Assembly (NCBI RefSeq): GCF_014268935.2
Contig: NZ_JABWRJ020000003.1
Span: 1,107,501 to 1,171,500, forward strand
DNA length: 64,000 bases
Source of the DNA: Pseudomonas peradeniyensis
Lineage (GTDB): Bacteria; Pseudomonadota; Gammaproteobacteria; Pseudomonadales; Pseudomonadaceae
Direction of reading: 5' to 3'
In this document: positions 24,128 through 33,196 of the stretch, in pieces
Layout: every line of letters begins with the position of its first letter
Numbering within the stretch: the first letter of the stretch is position 1
Notes under the pieces: generated by a model
The model's input: only the letters and a program-made list of their open reading frames with translations
The model's database searches: none
Told to the model about the DNA's origin: nothing
Program-made: the position numbers and the translations under genes

Positions 24128-24727
24128 ATGACTCAGCTGTACCTGGCCTCCGGCTCGCCGCGTCGGCGTGAACTGCTGACCCAGATCGGCGTGCCGTTCA
24201 CCGTCGTCAGCGCACCCATTGATGAAACCCCGCTGCCGGGCGAAGCACCGGCGGCCTATGTCGAGCGCCTGGCCCAGGCCAAGGCCGTGGCGGGCTTCGC
24301 CCACACCGACGGCGCTGGGGTGGTACTGGGCGCCGACACCACCGTGGTGCTCGATGGCCAGATCCTCGGCAAACCGGAGAACCGCGAGCAGGCGCTGGCC
24401 ATGCTCGGCGACCTGTCCAAGCGCGAGCACCAGGTGCTCACCGCCGTGGCGCTGACCGACGGCCAGCGCAGCATCAGCCGCTGCGTCAGCACCACCGTGC
24501 GTTTTCGCACCATCTCCTTCGAGGAAGCGCTGCGCTACTGGGACAGCGGCGAACCGGTCGACAAGGCCGGCGGCTATGCCATCCAGGGCCTGGGCGCGGT
24601 GTTCGTCAGCGCTATCGAGGGCAGCTACTCGGCGGTGGTTGGCCTGCCCCTGAGCGAGACTGCCGAGCTGCTCGAGCAGTTCGCCATCCCTTGTTGGCAG
24701 CAGCAAGAGGATACGACACCGCGCTAG
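24128..24727 (+). CDS. maf: Maf-family nucleotide pyrophosphatase (YhdE type)
   Basis: 199 aa. It begins MTQLYLASGSPRRRELLTQI with the Maf phosphate-binding SxSPRR motif and has VVLGADTTVVLDGQILGKPE and GGYAIQGLGAVFVSAIEGSYSAVVGLPL. The YhdE subgroup hydrolyses dTTP, UTP and modified pyrimidine triphosphates, preventing their incorporation. It lies 32 bp after mreD with GGGAGATG upstream, in the conserved mreBCD-maf-rng order. Confidence 0.93.
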   Translation: MTQLYLASGSPRRRELLTQIGVPFTVVSAPIDETPLPGEAPAAYVERLAQAKAVAGFAHTDGAGVVLGADTTVVLDGQILGKPENREQALAMLGDLSKREHQVLTAVALTDGQRSISRCVSTTVRFRTISFEEALRYWDSGEPVDKAGGYAIQGLGAVFVSAIEGSYSAVVGLPLSETAELLEQFAIPCWQQQEDTTPR

Positions 24728-24781
24728 CCAGCCATCCTGCAGCGATCCATCATTACCCGAGACCTTTGACGAGAGCCTGCC

Positions 24782-26239
24782 ATGAGTGAAGAGATCCTGA
24801 TCAACATCACCCCGATGGAGTCACGCGTGGCGGTGGTGGAGAACGGCGTCCTGCAGGAGGTGCACGTGGAGCGCACCCAGCGCCGTGGCATCGTCGGCAA
24901 CATCTACAAGGGCAAGGTGGTGCGGGTCCTGCCGGGCATGCAGGCGGCGTTCGTCGACATCGGCCTGGAGCGGGCGGCGTTCATTCATGCCTCGGAGATC
25001 TCCCAGCGCGAAGGCTCGGCGGTGGAGAACATTACCGCGCTGGTGCACGAAGGCCAGGCGCTGGTGGTTCAGGTCACCAAGGACCCCATCGGCAGCAAGG
25101 GCGCGCGCCTGACCACCCAGCTGTCGATTCCGTCGCGCTACCTGGTGTACATGCCGCGCAGCAGCCATGTCGGCATTTCCCTGAAGATCGAGGAAGAAGC
25201 CGAACGCGAGCGCCTCAAGCAGGTGGTCACCGACTGCATGGCCCAGGAAGACATGAAGGACGCCGGCGGATTCATCCTGCGCACCGCCGCCGAGGGCGCC
25301 CGCGCCGAGGATATCCTCCAGGACATCCGCTACCTGCGCCGCCTGTGGGAGCAGATCGGCTCGCAGATCAAGACCTGCGGTGCGCCCGTGGTCATCTACG
25401 AGGACCTTGGCCTGGCCCTGCGCACCCTGCGCGACCTGGTCAACCCCAAGATCGAGAAGATCCGCATCGACTCGCGGGAAACCTTCCAGAAGACCACGCA
25501 GTTCGTCGCCGAGCTGATGCCGGAGATCGCCGATCGCCTGGAGCATTACCCCGGCGAGCGGCCGATCTTCGACCTGTATGGCGTGGAGGACGAGATCCAG
25601 CGCGCCCTGGAGCGCAAGGTGCCGCTCAAGTCCGGTGGCTACCTGGTGGTCGACCCGGCCGAGGCGATGACCACCATCGACGTCAACACCGGGGCGTTCG
25701 TCGGCCATCGCAACCTCGAAGAGACCATCTTCAAGACCAATCTCGAGGCCGCCACCGCCATTGCCCGGCAACTGCGCCTGCGCAACATCGGCGGGATCAT
25801 CATCATCGATTTCATCGACATGGAAGATGAAGAGCACCAGCGTCAGGTCCTGCGCACCCTGGAGAAGCAGCTCGAACGCGACCATGCCAAGACCAACATC
25901 ATCGGCATCACCGAGCTGGGCCTGGTGCAGATGACCCGCAAGCGCACCCGCGAAAGCCTCGAGCAGGTACTGTGCGAGCCCTGCGCGGCGTGCCAGGGGC
26001 GCGGCAAGCTGAAAACCCCCGAGACGATCTGTTACGAAATTTTCCGCGAGATCCTGCGCGAGGCCCGCGCCTATCAGGCCGAGGGCTATCGGGTACTGGC
26101 CAACCAGAAGGTGGTTGACCGCCTGCTCGATGAAGAATCGGGCAACGTCGCCGAACTGGAGACGTTCATCGGGCGAACCATCCGCTTCCAGGTGGAGTCC
26201 ATGTATTCCCAGGAACAATACGATGTGGTGCTGCTCTGA
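24782..26239 (+). CDS. rng: Ribonuclease G
   Basis: 485-aa endoribonuclease of the RNase E/G family. It matures the 16S rRNA 5' end and takes part in mRNA decay. The S1 RNA-binding domain is at the N-terminus (about 38-125: NIYKGKVVRVLPGMQAAFVD). The DNase-like catalytic region has TIDVNTGAFVG and IDFIDMEDEEHQ. The zinc-link is CEPCAACQGRG. The short C-terminus distinguishes it from RNase E. Confidence 0.96.
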   Translation: MSEEILINITPMESRVAVVENGVLQEVHVERTQRRGIVGNIYKGKVVRVLPGMQAAFVDIGLERAAFIHASEISQREGSAVENITALVHEGQALVVQVTKDPIGSKGARLTTQLSIPSRYLVYMPRSSHVGISLKIEEEAERERLKQVVTDCMAQEDMKDAGGFILRTAAEGARAEDILQDIRYLRRLWEQIGSQIKTCGAPVVIYEDLGLALRTLRDLVNPKIEKIRIDSRETFQKTTQFVAELMPEIADRLEHYPGERPIFDLYGVEDEIQRALERKVPLKSGGYLVVDPAEAMTTIDVNTGAFVGHRNLEETIFKTNLEAATAIARQLRLRNIGGIIIIDFIDMEDEEHQRQVLRTLEKQLERDHAKTNIIGITELGLVQMTRKRTRESLEQVLCEPCAACQGRGKLKTPETICYEIFREILREARAYQAEGYRVLANQKVVDRLLDEESGNVAELETFIGRTIRFQVESMYSQEQYDVVLL

Positions 26240-26327
26240 CCTTCGCTAATGGCGGTCGCCCCATGGACGGGCTGGCAAAGCGCTATTCACCGGCCATAGT
26301 TAAGGGACGACTTGGAGGGCCATGGCC

Positions 26328-29300
26328 ATGGAACGTCTGACCCGCGTTCTGGGCGCCTTGACCCGCTGGGGGCTGGGAATCTGCGCCCTGCTGGCGGTGC
26401 TGGTGGCGCTGTATGTCAGCCTCGGTCGGCAACTGGTACCGCTGGTCGCCGAATACCGCGCCGACGCCGAGCTCAAGGCTGAACAGGCCTTGGGCATGCC
26501 CGTGCACGTCGGTGCCCTGGAAGGGCGCTGGAGTGGACTGGCGCCGGTGTTGCGCGTGCGCGACTTGCAGCTTGGCGAAGGCAAGGCAGCCTTGCGCCTG
26601 GACGACGTCAAGCTGGTGCCCGACCTGTGGGCCAGCCTCAAGGCTCGCGAAGTGCGCCTGGCGCGCATCCAGCTCAGCGGGCTGCAACTGATCCTGCGCG
26701 AGAGCGAGCAGGGCGCCTGGACCCTCGAAGGCCTGCCGCAGAAGGATGATGCGCCGCTCGATCCGGCCGATGCGCTCAAGCGCCTGCGCCAACTGGGGCG
26801 GATCGATGTGTTCGACAGCCAGGTCACCCTGCATCCCTGGCAACGCGATCCCCTGACCCTCACCTATGTCAGCCTGGGATTGCAGGCCGGGGCGTCGCGC
26901 CAGAGCGTCGACCTGCGCGCCACGCTGCCTGATGGCCAGCCCTTGGCCCTGAGCCTGAACAGCCGCGCCACCGCGAAGGCCTGGCGCGACGGCCGCGTGC
27001 AGGCCTACCTGAGCCTGCCGCAAAGCGATTGGGCGCGCTGGCTGCCGCCGCAGCTGCTGGGCCAGTGGCAGGCCGACACCCTGCGTGCCGGTGGCGAGTT
27101 CTGGATCGACTGGAGCAAGGGGCAGTTGCAGCAGGCGATGGTTCGTCTCAACGCCCCGCAGCTCAAGGGTGCCTACACCGGGCGCAAGGCCATCACCTTG
27201 GACAACCTGGCCCTGTCGGCCTGGTTCCAGCGCCAGGACCAGGGCTTTGACGTCGTCGTCGACTCCCTGGCCATGAGCCTGGGCAAGACCCGTTGGGAGT
27301 CGCACCTGCAACTGGCGCAGCGCCCTGGTCAGAGCCCGGCCGAGGAAAGCTGGCAGGTGCAGGCGGACCGCCTCGGCCTGACCCCGCTGACCCCGGTGAT
27401 CGACGCCCTGGCGCCGTTGCCGGACAAGCTGATGACGGTGGTCGACGCGCTCAAGGTGACCGGTGCCCTGCGCAACGTGCGCCTGGACATCCGTCCCAAG
27501 GCCGAGGGCGACCAGCGCCTGCAGTTCGCCGCCAACCTGGAGAAAGTCGGTTTCGACGCCTATCACGGCGCGCCGGCCGCCGGCAACGTCAGCGGCGCCA
27601 TCAGCGGTGACCTCGGGCACGGAGAACTGCGCCTGGATACCCAGGCCTTCATGCTGCATCTGTATCCGATCTTCGGCAAACCCTGGCATTACCCGAAAGC
27701 CAACGCACGGCTGACCTGGACCCTGGACAAGGAAGCCTTCACCCTGGTCGCTCCCTACATCAAGGTGCTGGGCGACGAGGGCAAGATCGCTGCGGATTTC
27801 CTGATTCGCATCCACTTGCAACCGGGCCATGAAGACTACATGGACCTGCGCGTCGGCCTCACCGAGGGCGACGGTCGCTACACCGCCAAGTACCTGCCCG
27901 AGGTGCTCAGCCCGGCCCTGGACGAATGGCTGCGCAGCGCCATCGTCAAGGGCAATGTCGACGAGGGTTACTTCCAGTACCAGGGCTCGCTGCATCACAA
28001 CGCGCCGCCCCATGCCCGAGATATCAGCCTGTTCTTCAAGGTCCACGACGCCGCGCTGGATTTCCAGCCGGGCTGGCCGCAGGTGCAGCAGGTCGACGGC
28101 AATGTCTACATCGAGGACACCGGCGTGCGCATCCAGGCCCGCAAAGGGCTGTTGCTGGACACCCAGGTCAGCGATGTCAGCGTCAACATTCCCCATGTCG
28201 AGGGCGACCAGCACAGCCACCTGTTCCTCGATGGCGACTTCGACGGCAGCCTCGGCGATGGCCTGAAGATCCTCAAGGAAGCGCCGATCGGCACGGGCGA
28301 GATCTTCGCCGGCTGGGAAGGTGAAGGGCCGCTCAAGGGCAAGGTCAAGCTGGATATCCCCCTGGTCCGCGGGCAGCGGCCCAAGGTGCTGGTGGACTTC
28401 GCGACCCACGACGCGACCCTGAAAGTGGCGCCGCCGAGCCTGGAACTGACCCAGCTCAAAGGCGACTTCAGCTTCGATTTCGACAAGGGCCTGAGTGGCA
28501 AGGACATCAGCCTGCACGCCTTCGGCAAGCCGGTGACCGCGCAGATCACCGCCGAAGGGCAGGGTGGGCAAATCCAGACCCGCATCAACGCCAATGGCCA
28601 GGTCGGCCTCAAGGCCCTGACCGACTGGTTGCAGTACCAGCAACCGCTGCCCGTCTCTGGCGAGCTGCCCTATCAACTACAGGTGACGCTTGGCAGCCGC
28701 GACAACCGTTTGAGCGTCAGTTCCTCGCTCAAGGGGCTGGCCATCGACTTGCCAGCGCCGTTTGGCAAGGCCGCCGGGGAAATACGCGACAGTCGCTTCG
28801 GCCTGACCCTGCAAGGCCCCGAGCGGCGCATCGATGCCAGCTACGCCGACCTTGCCCGCTTCGCCTACGCCGCGCCCGCCGACAAGCTGGCTCAGGGGCG
28901 TGGCGAGCTGCTGCTGGGCACGGGCGAAGCCAGCCTCCCCAGCGGCCAGGGCCTGCGTGTGCGTGGCCGGCTTGAGACCCTGGACCTGGCCCCCTGGCAG
29001 CAACAGATGGAGCGCCTGGCCGGCAAGGATCCGGGCGGCAGCGCCCGGCAGAACCTGCAGAGCGTGGACCTGAGCATCGGCCAGCTCAAGGCCTTCGGCA
29101 TGGACCTCAACCAGGCGGTGATCCGCCTGATGCGCGGCGGCCCGGCCTGGGACCTGCGCCTGGACAGCAGGGAAGTCATCGGCAACGCGCGTATTCCCGA
29201 TGCCAAGGCCACGCCCATGAACGTCCGCCTGCAGAGCCTGCGCCTGCCGCCGGCCGACCCGAATGAAGCCCAGGACGAGAACGCGCCGGATCCATTGGCC

Positions 29301-30137
29301 GGGGTCGACCCGCGCAAGGTGCCGCCGCTGGACCTGACCATCGACAAGCTGTACCGCGGCGACGACCTGTTCGGCAGTGTCAACCTGAAGCTGCGCCAGA
29401 CCGCCAAAGGCATGGCCATGAGCGATGTCGACCTGGACCTCAAGGGCCTGCACATTGATGGTAGCGGTGGCTGGGAAGGCGAGCCGGGCAGCAGTTCGAG
29501 CTGGTACAAGGGCCGGCTGGATGGCAAGAACCTGGGTGATGTGCTCAAGGCCTGGGGCTTTGCGCCCACGGTCACCAGTCGCGACTTCCGCATGGATGTG
29601 GACGGCCGCTGGCCGGGCTCGCCGGCCTGGGTCAGCCTCAACCGTTATTCCGGCAGCCTCGACGCGGCCTTGCGCAGCGGCCAGTTCGTCGAGGTCGAGG
29701 GCAGCGCCCAGGCCTTGCGGGTGTTCGGGCTGCTCAACTTCAACTCCATCGGCCGGCGCCTGCGCCTGGACTTCTCCGACCTGTTCAGCAAGGGCCTGGC
29801 CTATGACCGGGTCAAGGGGCTGCTGGTGGCCAGCGAAGGGGTCTACGTGACCCGTGAGCCGATCACCGTCACCGGGCCGTCGAGCAACTTCGAGCTCGAC
29901 GGCACCATGGACTTCGTCCGTGACCGGGTCGATGCCAAGCTGCTGGTGACGCTGCCGGTGACCAACAACCTGCCGCTGGCCGCGCTGATCGTCGGCGCGC
30001 CGGCGATCGGCGGCGCGTTGTTCCTGGTCGATCGGCTGATCGGGGACCGGGTGGCGCGTTTCGCCAGTGTGCACTATCGCGTCGAAGGTCCGGTCAAAGA
30101 GCCTAAAATCACCTTTGTGAAACCTTTCGACAAATAA
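26328..30137 (+). CDS. YhdP-family AsmA-like protein
   Basis: Giant envelope protein, 1269 aa, with one N-terminal transmembrane helix (WGLGICALLAVLVALYVSLG) and a large periplasmic repeat-type AsmA/DUF3971 region. YhdP and its relatives form long lipid-transfer bridges between inner and outer membranes. GGAGG (26314-26318) sits 9 nt before the ATG at 26328 but only 3 nt before an ATG at 26322, so the second is preferred. The conserved C-terminal AsmA part includes FNSIGRRLRLDFSDLFSKGL. It is followed after 12 bp by the nitrilase gene. Confidence 0.9.
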   Translation: MERLTRVLGALTRWGLGICALLAVLVALYVSLGRQLVPLVAEYRADAELKAEQALGMPVHVGALEGRWSGLAPVLRVRDLQLGEGKAALRLDDVKLVPDLWASLKAREVRLARIQLSGLQLILRESEQGAWTLEGLPQKDDAPLDPADALKRLRQLGRIDVFDSQVTLHPWQRDPLTLTYVSLGLQAGASRQSVDLRATLPDGQPLALSLNSRATAKAWRDGRVQAYLSLPQSDWARWLPPQLLGQWQADTLRAGGEFWIDWSKGQLQQAMVRLNAPQLKGAYTGRKAITLDNLALSAWFQRQDQGFDVVVDSLAMSLGKTRWESHLQLAQRPGQSPAEESWQVQADRLGLTPLTPVIDALAPLPDKLMTVVDALKVTGALRNVRLDIRPKAEGDQRLQFAANLEKVGFDAYHGAPAAGNVSGAISGDLGHGELRLDTQAFMLHLYPIFGKPWHYPKANARLTWTLDKEAFTLVAPYIKVLGDEGKIAADFLIRIHLQPGHEDYMDLRVGLTEGDGRYTAKYLPEVLSPALDEWLRSAIVKGNVDEGYFQYQGSLHHNAPPHARDISLFFKVHDAALDFQPGWPQVQQVDGNVYIEDTGVRIQARKGLLLDTQVSDVSVNIPHVEGDQHSHLFLDGDFDGSLGDGLKILKEAPIGTGEIFAGWEGEGPLKGKVKLDIPLVRGQRPKVLVDFATHDATLKVAPPSLELTQLKGDFSFDFDKGLSGKDISLHAFGKPVTAQITAEGQGGQIQTRINANGQVGLKALTDWLQYQQPLPVSGELPYQLQVTLGSRDNRLSVSSSLKGLAIDLPAPFGKAAGEIRDSRFGLTLQGPERRIDASYADLARFAYAAPADKLAQGRGELLLGTGEASLPSGQGLRVRGRLETLDLAPWQQQMERLAGKDPGGSARQNLQSVDLSIGQLKAFGMDLNQAVIRLMRGGPAWDLRLDSREVIGNARIPDAKATPMNVRLQSLRLPPADPNEAQDENAPDPLAGVDPRKVPPLDLTIDKLYRGDDLFGSVNLKLRQTAKGMAMSDVDLDLKGLHIDGSGGWEGEPGSSSSWYKGRLDGKNLGDVLKAWGFAPTVTSRDFRMDVDGRWPGSPAWVSLNRYSGSLDAALRSGQFVEVEGSAQALRVFGLLNFNSIGRRLRLDFSDLFSKGLAYDRVKGLLVASEGVYVTREPITVTGPSSNFELDGTMDFVRDRVDAKLLVTLPVTNNLPLAALIVGAPAIGGALFLVDRLIGDRVARFASVHYRVEGPVKEPKITFVKPFDK

Positions 30138-30149
30138 CCCGGGGTGGTC

Positions 30150-31001
30150 ATGACGTCAGCTGTGATCCAGATGGTCAGCCAGGACGATGTGCTGGCCAAC
30201 CTGCAACGTGCCACGGCACTGCTCGAGCAGGCCGCCGCCGGTGGCGCGCGCCTGGCGGTGCTGCCGGAGAACTTTGCCGCCATGGGCCGGCGCGATGCCG
30301 CGGCCATCGGTCGGGCCGAGGCGCTGGGTGAGGGGCCGATCCTGCCATGGTTGAAACGCACCGCCCGCGACCTCAGGTTATGGATAGTCGCCGGTACCTT
30401 GCCGCTGCCGCCGGTTGGCCAGCCGCATGCCAAGGCCCACGCCTGCTCGTTGCTGGTCGATGAGCACGGCGAGATCGCCGCCCGCTACGACAAGCTGCAC
30501 CTGTTCGATGTGGACGTGGCCGACAATCGTGGCCGCTACCGCGAGTCGGACGACTACGCCCACGGCAGCCAGGTGGTGGTGGCCGACACGCCCGTTGGCC
30601 GGCTGGGCCTGTCGGTGTGTTACGACCTGCGCTTCCCCGAGCTGTACAGCGCCTTGCGCGCCGCCGGGGCCGAACTGATCAGCGCACCGGCGGCGTTTAC
30701 CGCGGTGACCGGCGCGGCGCATTGGGAAGTACTGATTCGCGCACGGGCCATCGAGACCCAGTGCTATGTATTGGCGGCCGCCCAGGGCGGCCTGCATCCG
30801 GGGCCGCGGGAAACCCACGGCCAGGCGGCGATCGTCGACCCCTGGGGGCGGATCGTCGTGCAACAGGCGCGGGGCGAAGCGGTATTGCTCGCCACGCGCG
30901 ACAGTGAAGAACAGGCGTCCATCCGGGCGCGCATGCCGGTGGTCACGCACCGGCGCTTTTTCTCGCAGGACGCCTTGCGGCCTGCGCACACCTCGGAGTG
31001 A
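30150..31001 (+). CDS. Carbon-nitrogen hydrolase (nitrilase superfamily, Nit2-like)
   Basis: 283 aa. The Glu-Lys-Cys triad is visible: Glu in LAVLPENFAAMG, Lys in YDKLHLFDVDV, Cys in LGLSVCYDLRFPELY. The length and the ATQ-like ends fit omega-amidase/Nit-type enzymes, which repair deaminated glutathione or hydrolyse alpha-keto-omega-amides. The usual neighbours yhdP and tldD are present; it stops 2 bp before tldD starts. Confidence 0.9.
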   Translation: MTSAVIQMVSQDDVLANLQRATALLEQAAAGGARLAVLPENFAAMGRRDAAAIGRAEALGEGPILPWLKRTARDLRLWIVAGTLPLPPVGQPHAKAHACSLLVDEHGEIAARYDKLHLFDVDVADNRGRYRESDDYAHGSQVVVADTPVGRLGLSVCYDLRFPELYSALRAAGAELISAPAAFTAVTGAAHWEVLIRARAIETQCYVLAAAQGGLHPGPRETHGQAAIVDPWGRIVVQQARGEAVLLATRDSEEQASIRARMPVVTHRRFFSQDALRPAHTSE

Positions 31002-31003
31002 CT

Positions 31004-32443
31004 ATGAGCGAGATTTTATCCACCGTCAGCGAGCAGCTCCTGGCCCCGGGCGGCCTGACCCTCGACAGCCTGCAGACGGTGCTGGGCGAGCTGGCCGGCC
31101 CCGGCATCGATGCCGCCGACCTGTATTTCCAGGGCCAGATCTCGGAAACCTGGGCGCTGGAGGACGGCATCGTCAAAGAGGGCAGCTTCAACCTCGACCA
31201 GGGCGTGGGCGTGCGTGCCCAGTCCGGCGAGAAGACCGGCTTCGCCTACAGCAACGCGATCAACCTCGAAGCCCTGACCTCGGCGGCCCGCGCCGCCCGC
31301 TCGATCTCCCGGGCCGGGCAGGATGGCAAGGTGCAGGCGTTCCGCAGCCAGGATGTGACTGCGCTGTACGCGTCTGACAATCCACTGGATGTGCTGAGCC
31401 GCGCCGAGAAGGTCGACCTGCTCAAGCGCGTCGATGCCGCCACCCGCGCCCTCGACCCGCGCATCCAGCAGGTCAGTGTGAGCATGGCCGGGGTCTGGGA
31501 GCGGATCCTGGTCGCCGCCGCCGATGGCAGCCTGGCCGCCGATGTACGTCCGCTGGTGCGTTTCAACGTCAGCGTGATCGTCGAACAGAACGGCCGCCGC
31601 GAGCGCGGCGGGCAGGGTGGTGGCGGGCGTACCGACTACCGCTACTTCACCGAGGAGCGGGTGATGGGCTATGCCCGCGAGGCGCTGCGCCAGGCGCTGG
31701 TCAACCTCGAGGCCATTCCGGCGCCGGCCGGCACGCTGCCGGTGGTGCTTGGCCCGGGCTGGTCCGGCGTGCTGCTGCACGAGGCGGTCGGTCACGGCCT
31801 GGAAGGCGACTTCAACCGCAAGGGCAGTTCGGCGTTCAGTGGCCGTATCGGCGAGCAAGTGGCCTCTAAACTGTGCACCATCGTCGACGACGGCACCCTG
31901 GAGGGCCGTCGCGGCTCGCTCAGCATCGATGATGAAGGCACGCCAACCGAATGCACCACGCTGATCGAGAACGGCATCCTCAAGGGCTATATGCAGGACA
32001 AGCTCAACGCCCGCCTGATGGGCATGGCGGTGACCGGCAACGGCCGGCGTGAATCCTACGCCCACCTGCCGATGCCGCGCATGACCAACACCTACATGCG
32101 TGCCGGCGACAGCGACCCCGAGGAAATCATCCGCTCGGTGAAGAAGGGCATCTACTGCGCCAACCTCGGCGGTGGCCAGGTGGACATCACCAGCGGCAAG
32201 TTCGTGTTCTCCACCAGCGAGGCCTACCTGATCGAGGACGGCAAGATCACCGCGCCGGTGAAGGGCGCGACCTTGATCGGCAATGGTCCGGAGGCGATGC
32301 GGGGAGTGTCGATGGTCGGCAACGACCTGGCGCTGGACAGCGGCGTGGGTACGTGTGGCAAGGATGGGCAGTCGGTGCCGGTAGGGGTTGGCCAGCCGAC
32401 CCTGAAGTTGGACGCGATCACTGTCGGTGGTACAGGGGCGTGA
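31004..32443 (+). CDS. tldD: Metalloprotease TldD
   Basis: 479-aa zinc peptidase subunit that works as a heterodimer with PmbA/TldE to degrade unfolded small peptides and process peptide modification products. The active site HEAVGH lies in GVLLHEAVGHGLEGDFNRKG. Other landmarks are FSGRIGEQVASKLCTIVDDG and MTNTYMRAGDSDPEEII. The ATG at 31004 follows CGGAGTGACT. Confidence 0.96.
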   Translation: MSEILSTVSEQLLAPGGLTLDSLQTVLGELAGPGIDAADLYFQGQISETWALEDGIVKEGSFNLDQGVGVRAQSGEKTGFAYSNAINLEALTSAARAARSISRAGQDGKVQAFRSQDVTALYASDNPLDVLSRAEKVDLLKRVDAATRALDPRIQQVSVSMAGVWERILVAAADGSLAADVRPLVRFNVSVIVEQNGRRERGGQGGGGRTDYRYFTEERVMGYAREALRQALVNLEAIPAPAGTLPVVLGPGWSGVLLHEAVGHGLEGDFNRKGSSAFSGRIGEQVASKLCTIVDDGTLEGRRGSLSIDDEGTPTECTTLIENGILKGYMQDKLNARLMGMAVTGNGRRESYAHLPMPRMTNTYMRAGDSDPEEIIRSVKKGIYCANLGGGQVDITSGKFVFSTSEAYLIEDGKITAPVKGATLIGNGPEAMRGVSMVGNDLALDSGVGTCGKDGQSVPVGVGQPTLKLDAITVGGTGA

Positions 32444-32452
32444 GGCCGGCAG

Positions 32453-32473
32453 GGACCGCTTTGCGGTCCTTTC
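32453..32473 (+). terminator. Terminator-like hairpin after tldD
   Basis: GGACCGC-TTT-GCGGTCC (32453-32469) then TTTC, 10 nt after the tldD stop. A perfect 7-bp stem with a short T-run, so a modest intrinsic terminator. Confidence 0.55.
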
Positions 32474-32474
32474 A

Positions 32475-32535
32475 CGGCGCAAGGCCGCTCCTACAGGTGT
32501 GCGCGTTCCCTGTGGGAGCGGCCTTGTGCCGCGAT
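32475..32535. repeat. REP-like pair, CGCAAGGCCGCTCC variant
   Basis: CGGCGCAAGGCCGCTCCTAC (from 32475) and the inverse GGGAGCGGCCTTGTGCCGCG (from 32513). This third sequence variant of the Pseudomonas REP family lies between convergent tldD and darP. Confidence 0.7.
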
Positions 32536-32565
32536 GGGCTGCGTAGCAGCCCCAGGATGTCGGGT

Positions 32566-33087
32566 TTAACGCAGGCCGCGCTGGACCTCGTCGAGGTCGC
32601 GGATGTACTTGAACACTTTACGCGCAGCCGCAGGCGGCTTGTTTCGCGCCTTCTCGTGCTGGGCATGACGGATCAGCGAGCGCAGGTGCTGGCGATCGGT
32701 GTCGGGGAACTCGTTGACGAAGCGTTCGAGGTCCTCGTCGTTGCCGTCGATCAGGCGGTCGCGCCAGCGCTCGAGGCCGTGGAAGCGCTCGTTGTACTGG
32801 CGGGTCGAGCTGTCGACCTGCTCGAGCACGGCATGGATGGCGTCCAGGTCCTGCACGCGCATCAGCTTGCCGACGAACGACATGTGGCGTTTGCGGGCGC
32901 CGTGGGCGGTGTGCTTGCTGGCCTCTTCCAGCGCCTTGCGCAGCTCGTCGGTCAACGGCAGGCGGGCCAGGGTATCGGCCTTGAGGGTGGTGAGGCGCTC
33001 ACCGAGCTCGACCAGCGCATGCAGCTCGCGCTTGATCTGGGTTTTGCTTTTTTCGCCGTCGAAGGCGTCGTCGTAAGAATCAACCAT
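32566..33087 (-). CDS. darP: Ribosome assembly factor DarP (YjgA, DUF615)
   Basis: 173-aa basic, helical protein that assists maturation of the 50S subunit. It begins MVDSYDDAFDGEKSKTQIKR and carries LPLTDELRKALEEA and RHMSFVGKLMR. The ATG at 33087 gives the family's acidic-then-KSKTQ(I/V)KR start; a longer frame to 33396 is not conserved-looking. Divergent from pmbA. Confidence 0.93.
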   Translation of the reverse strand: MVDSYDDAFDGEKSKTQIKRELHALVELGERLTTLKADTLARLPLTDELRKALEEASKHTAHGARKRHMSFVGKLMRVQDLDAIHAVLEQVDSSTRQYNERFHGLERWRDRLIDGNDEDLERFVNEFPDTDRQHLRSLIRHAQHEKARNKPPAAARKVFKYIRDLDEVQRGLR

Positions 33088-33196
33088 GGGGGCAGTCCGC
33101 AGGAAATCGCCGCCATGATAACCAGTCGGGGGCCGCTTGTCCGGCCCGGTCGTAGAATGACCCAAGCCGTACGCAGAATTTTCAGTGGAGAGAACC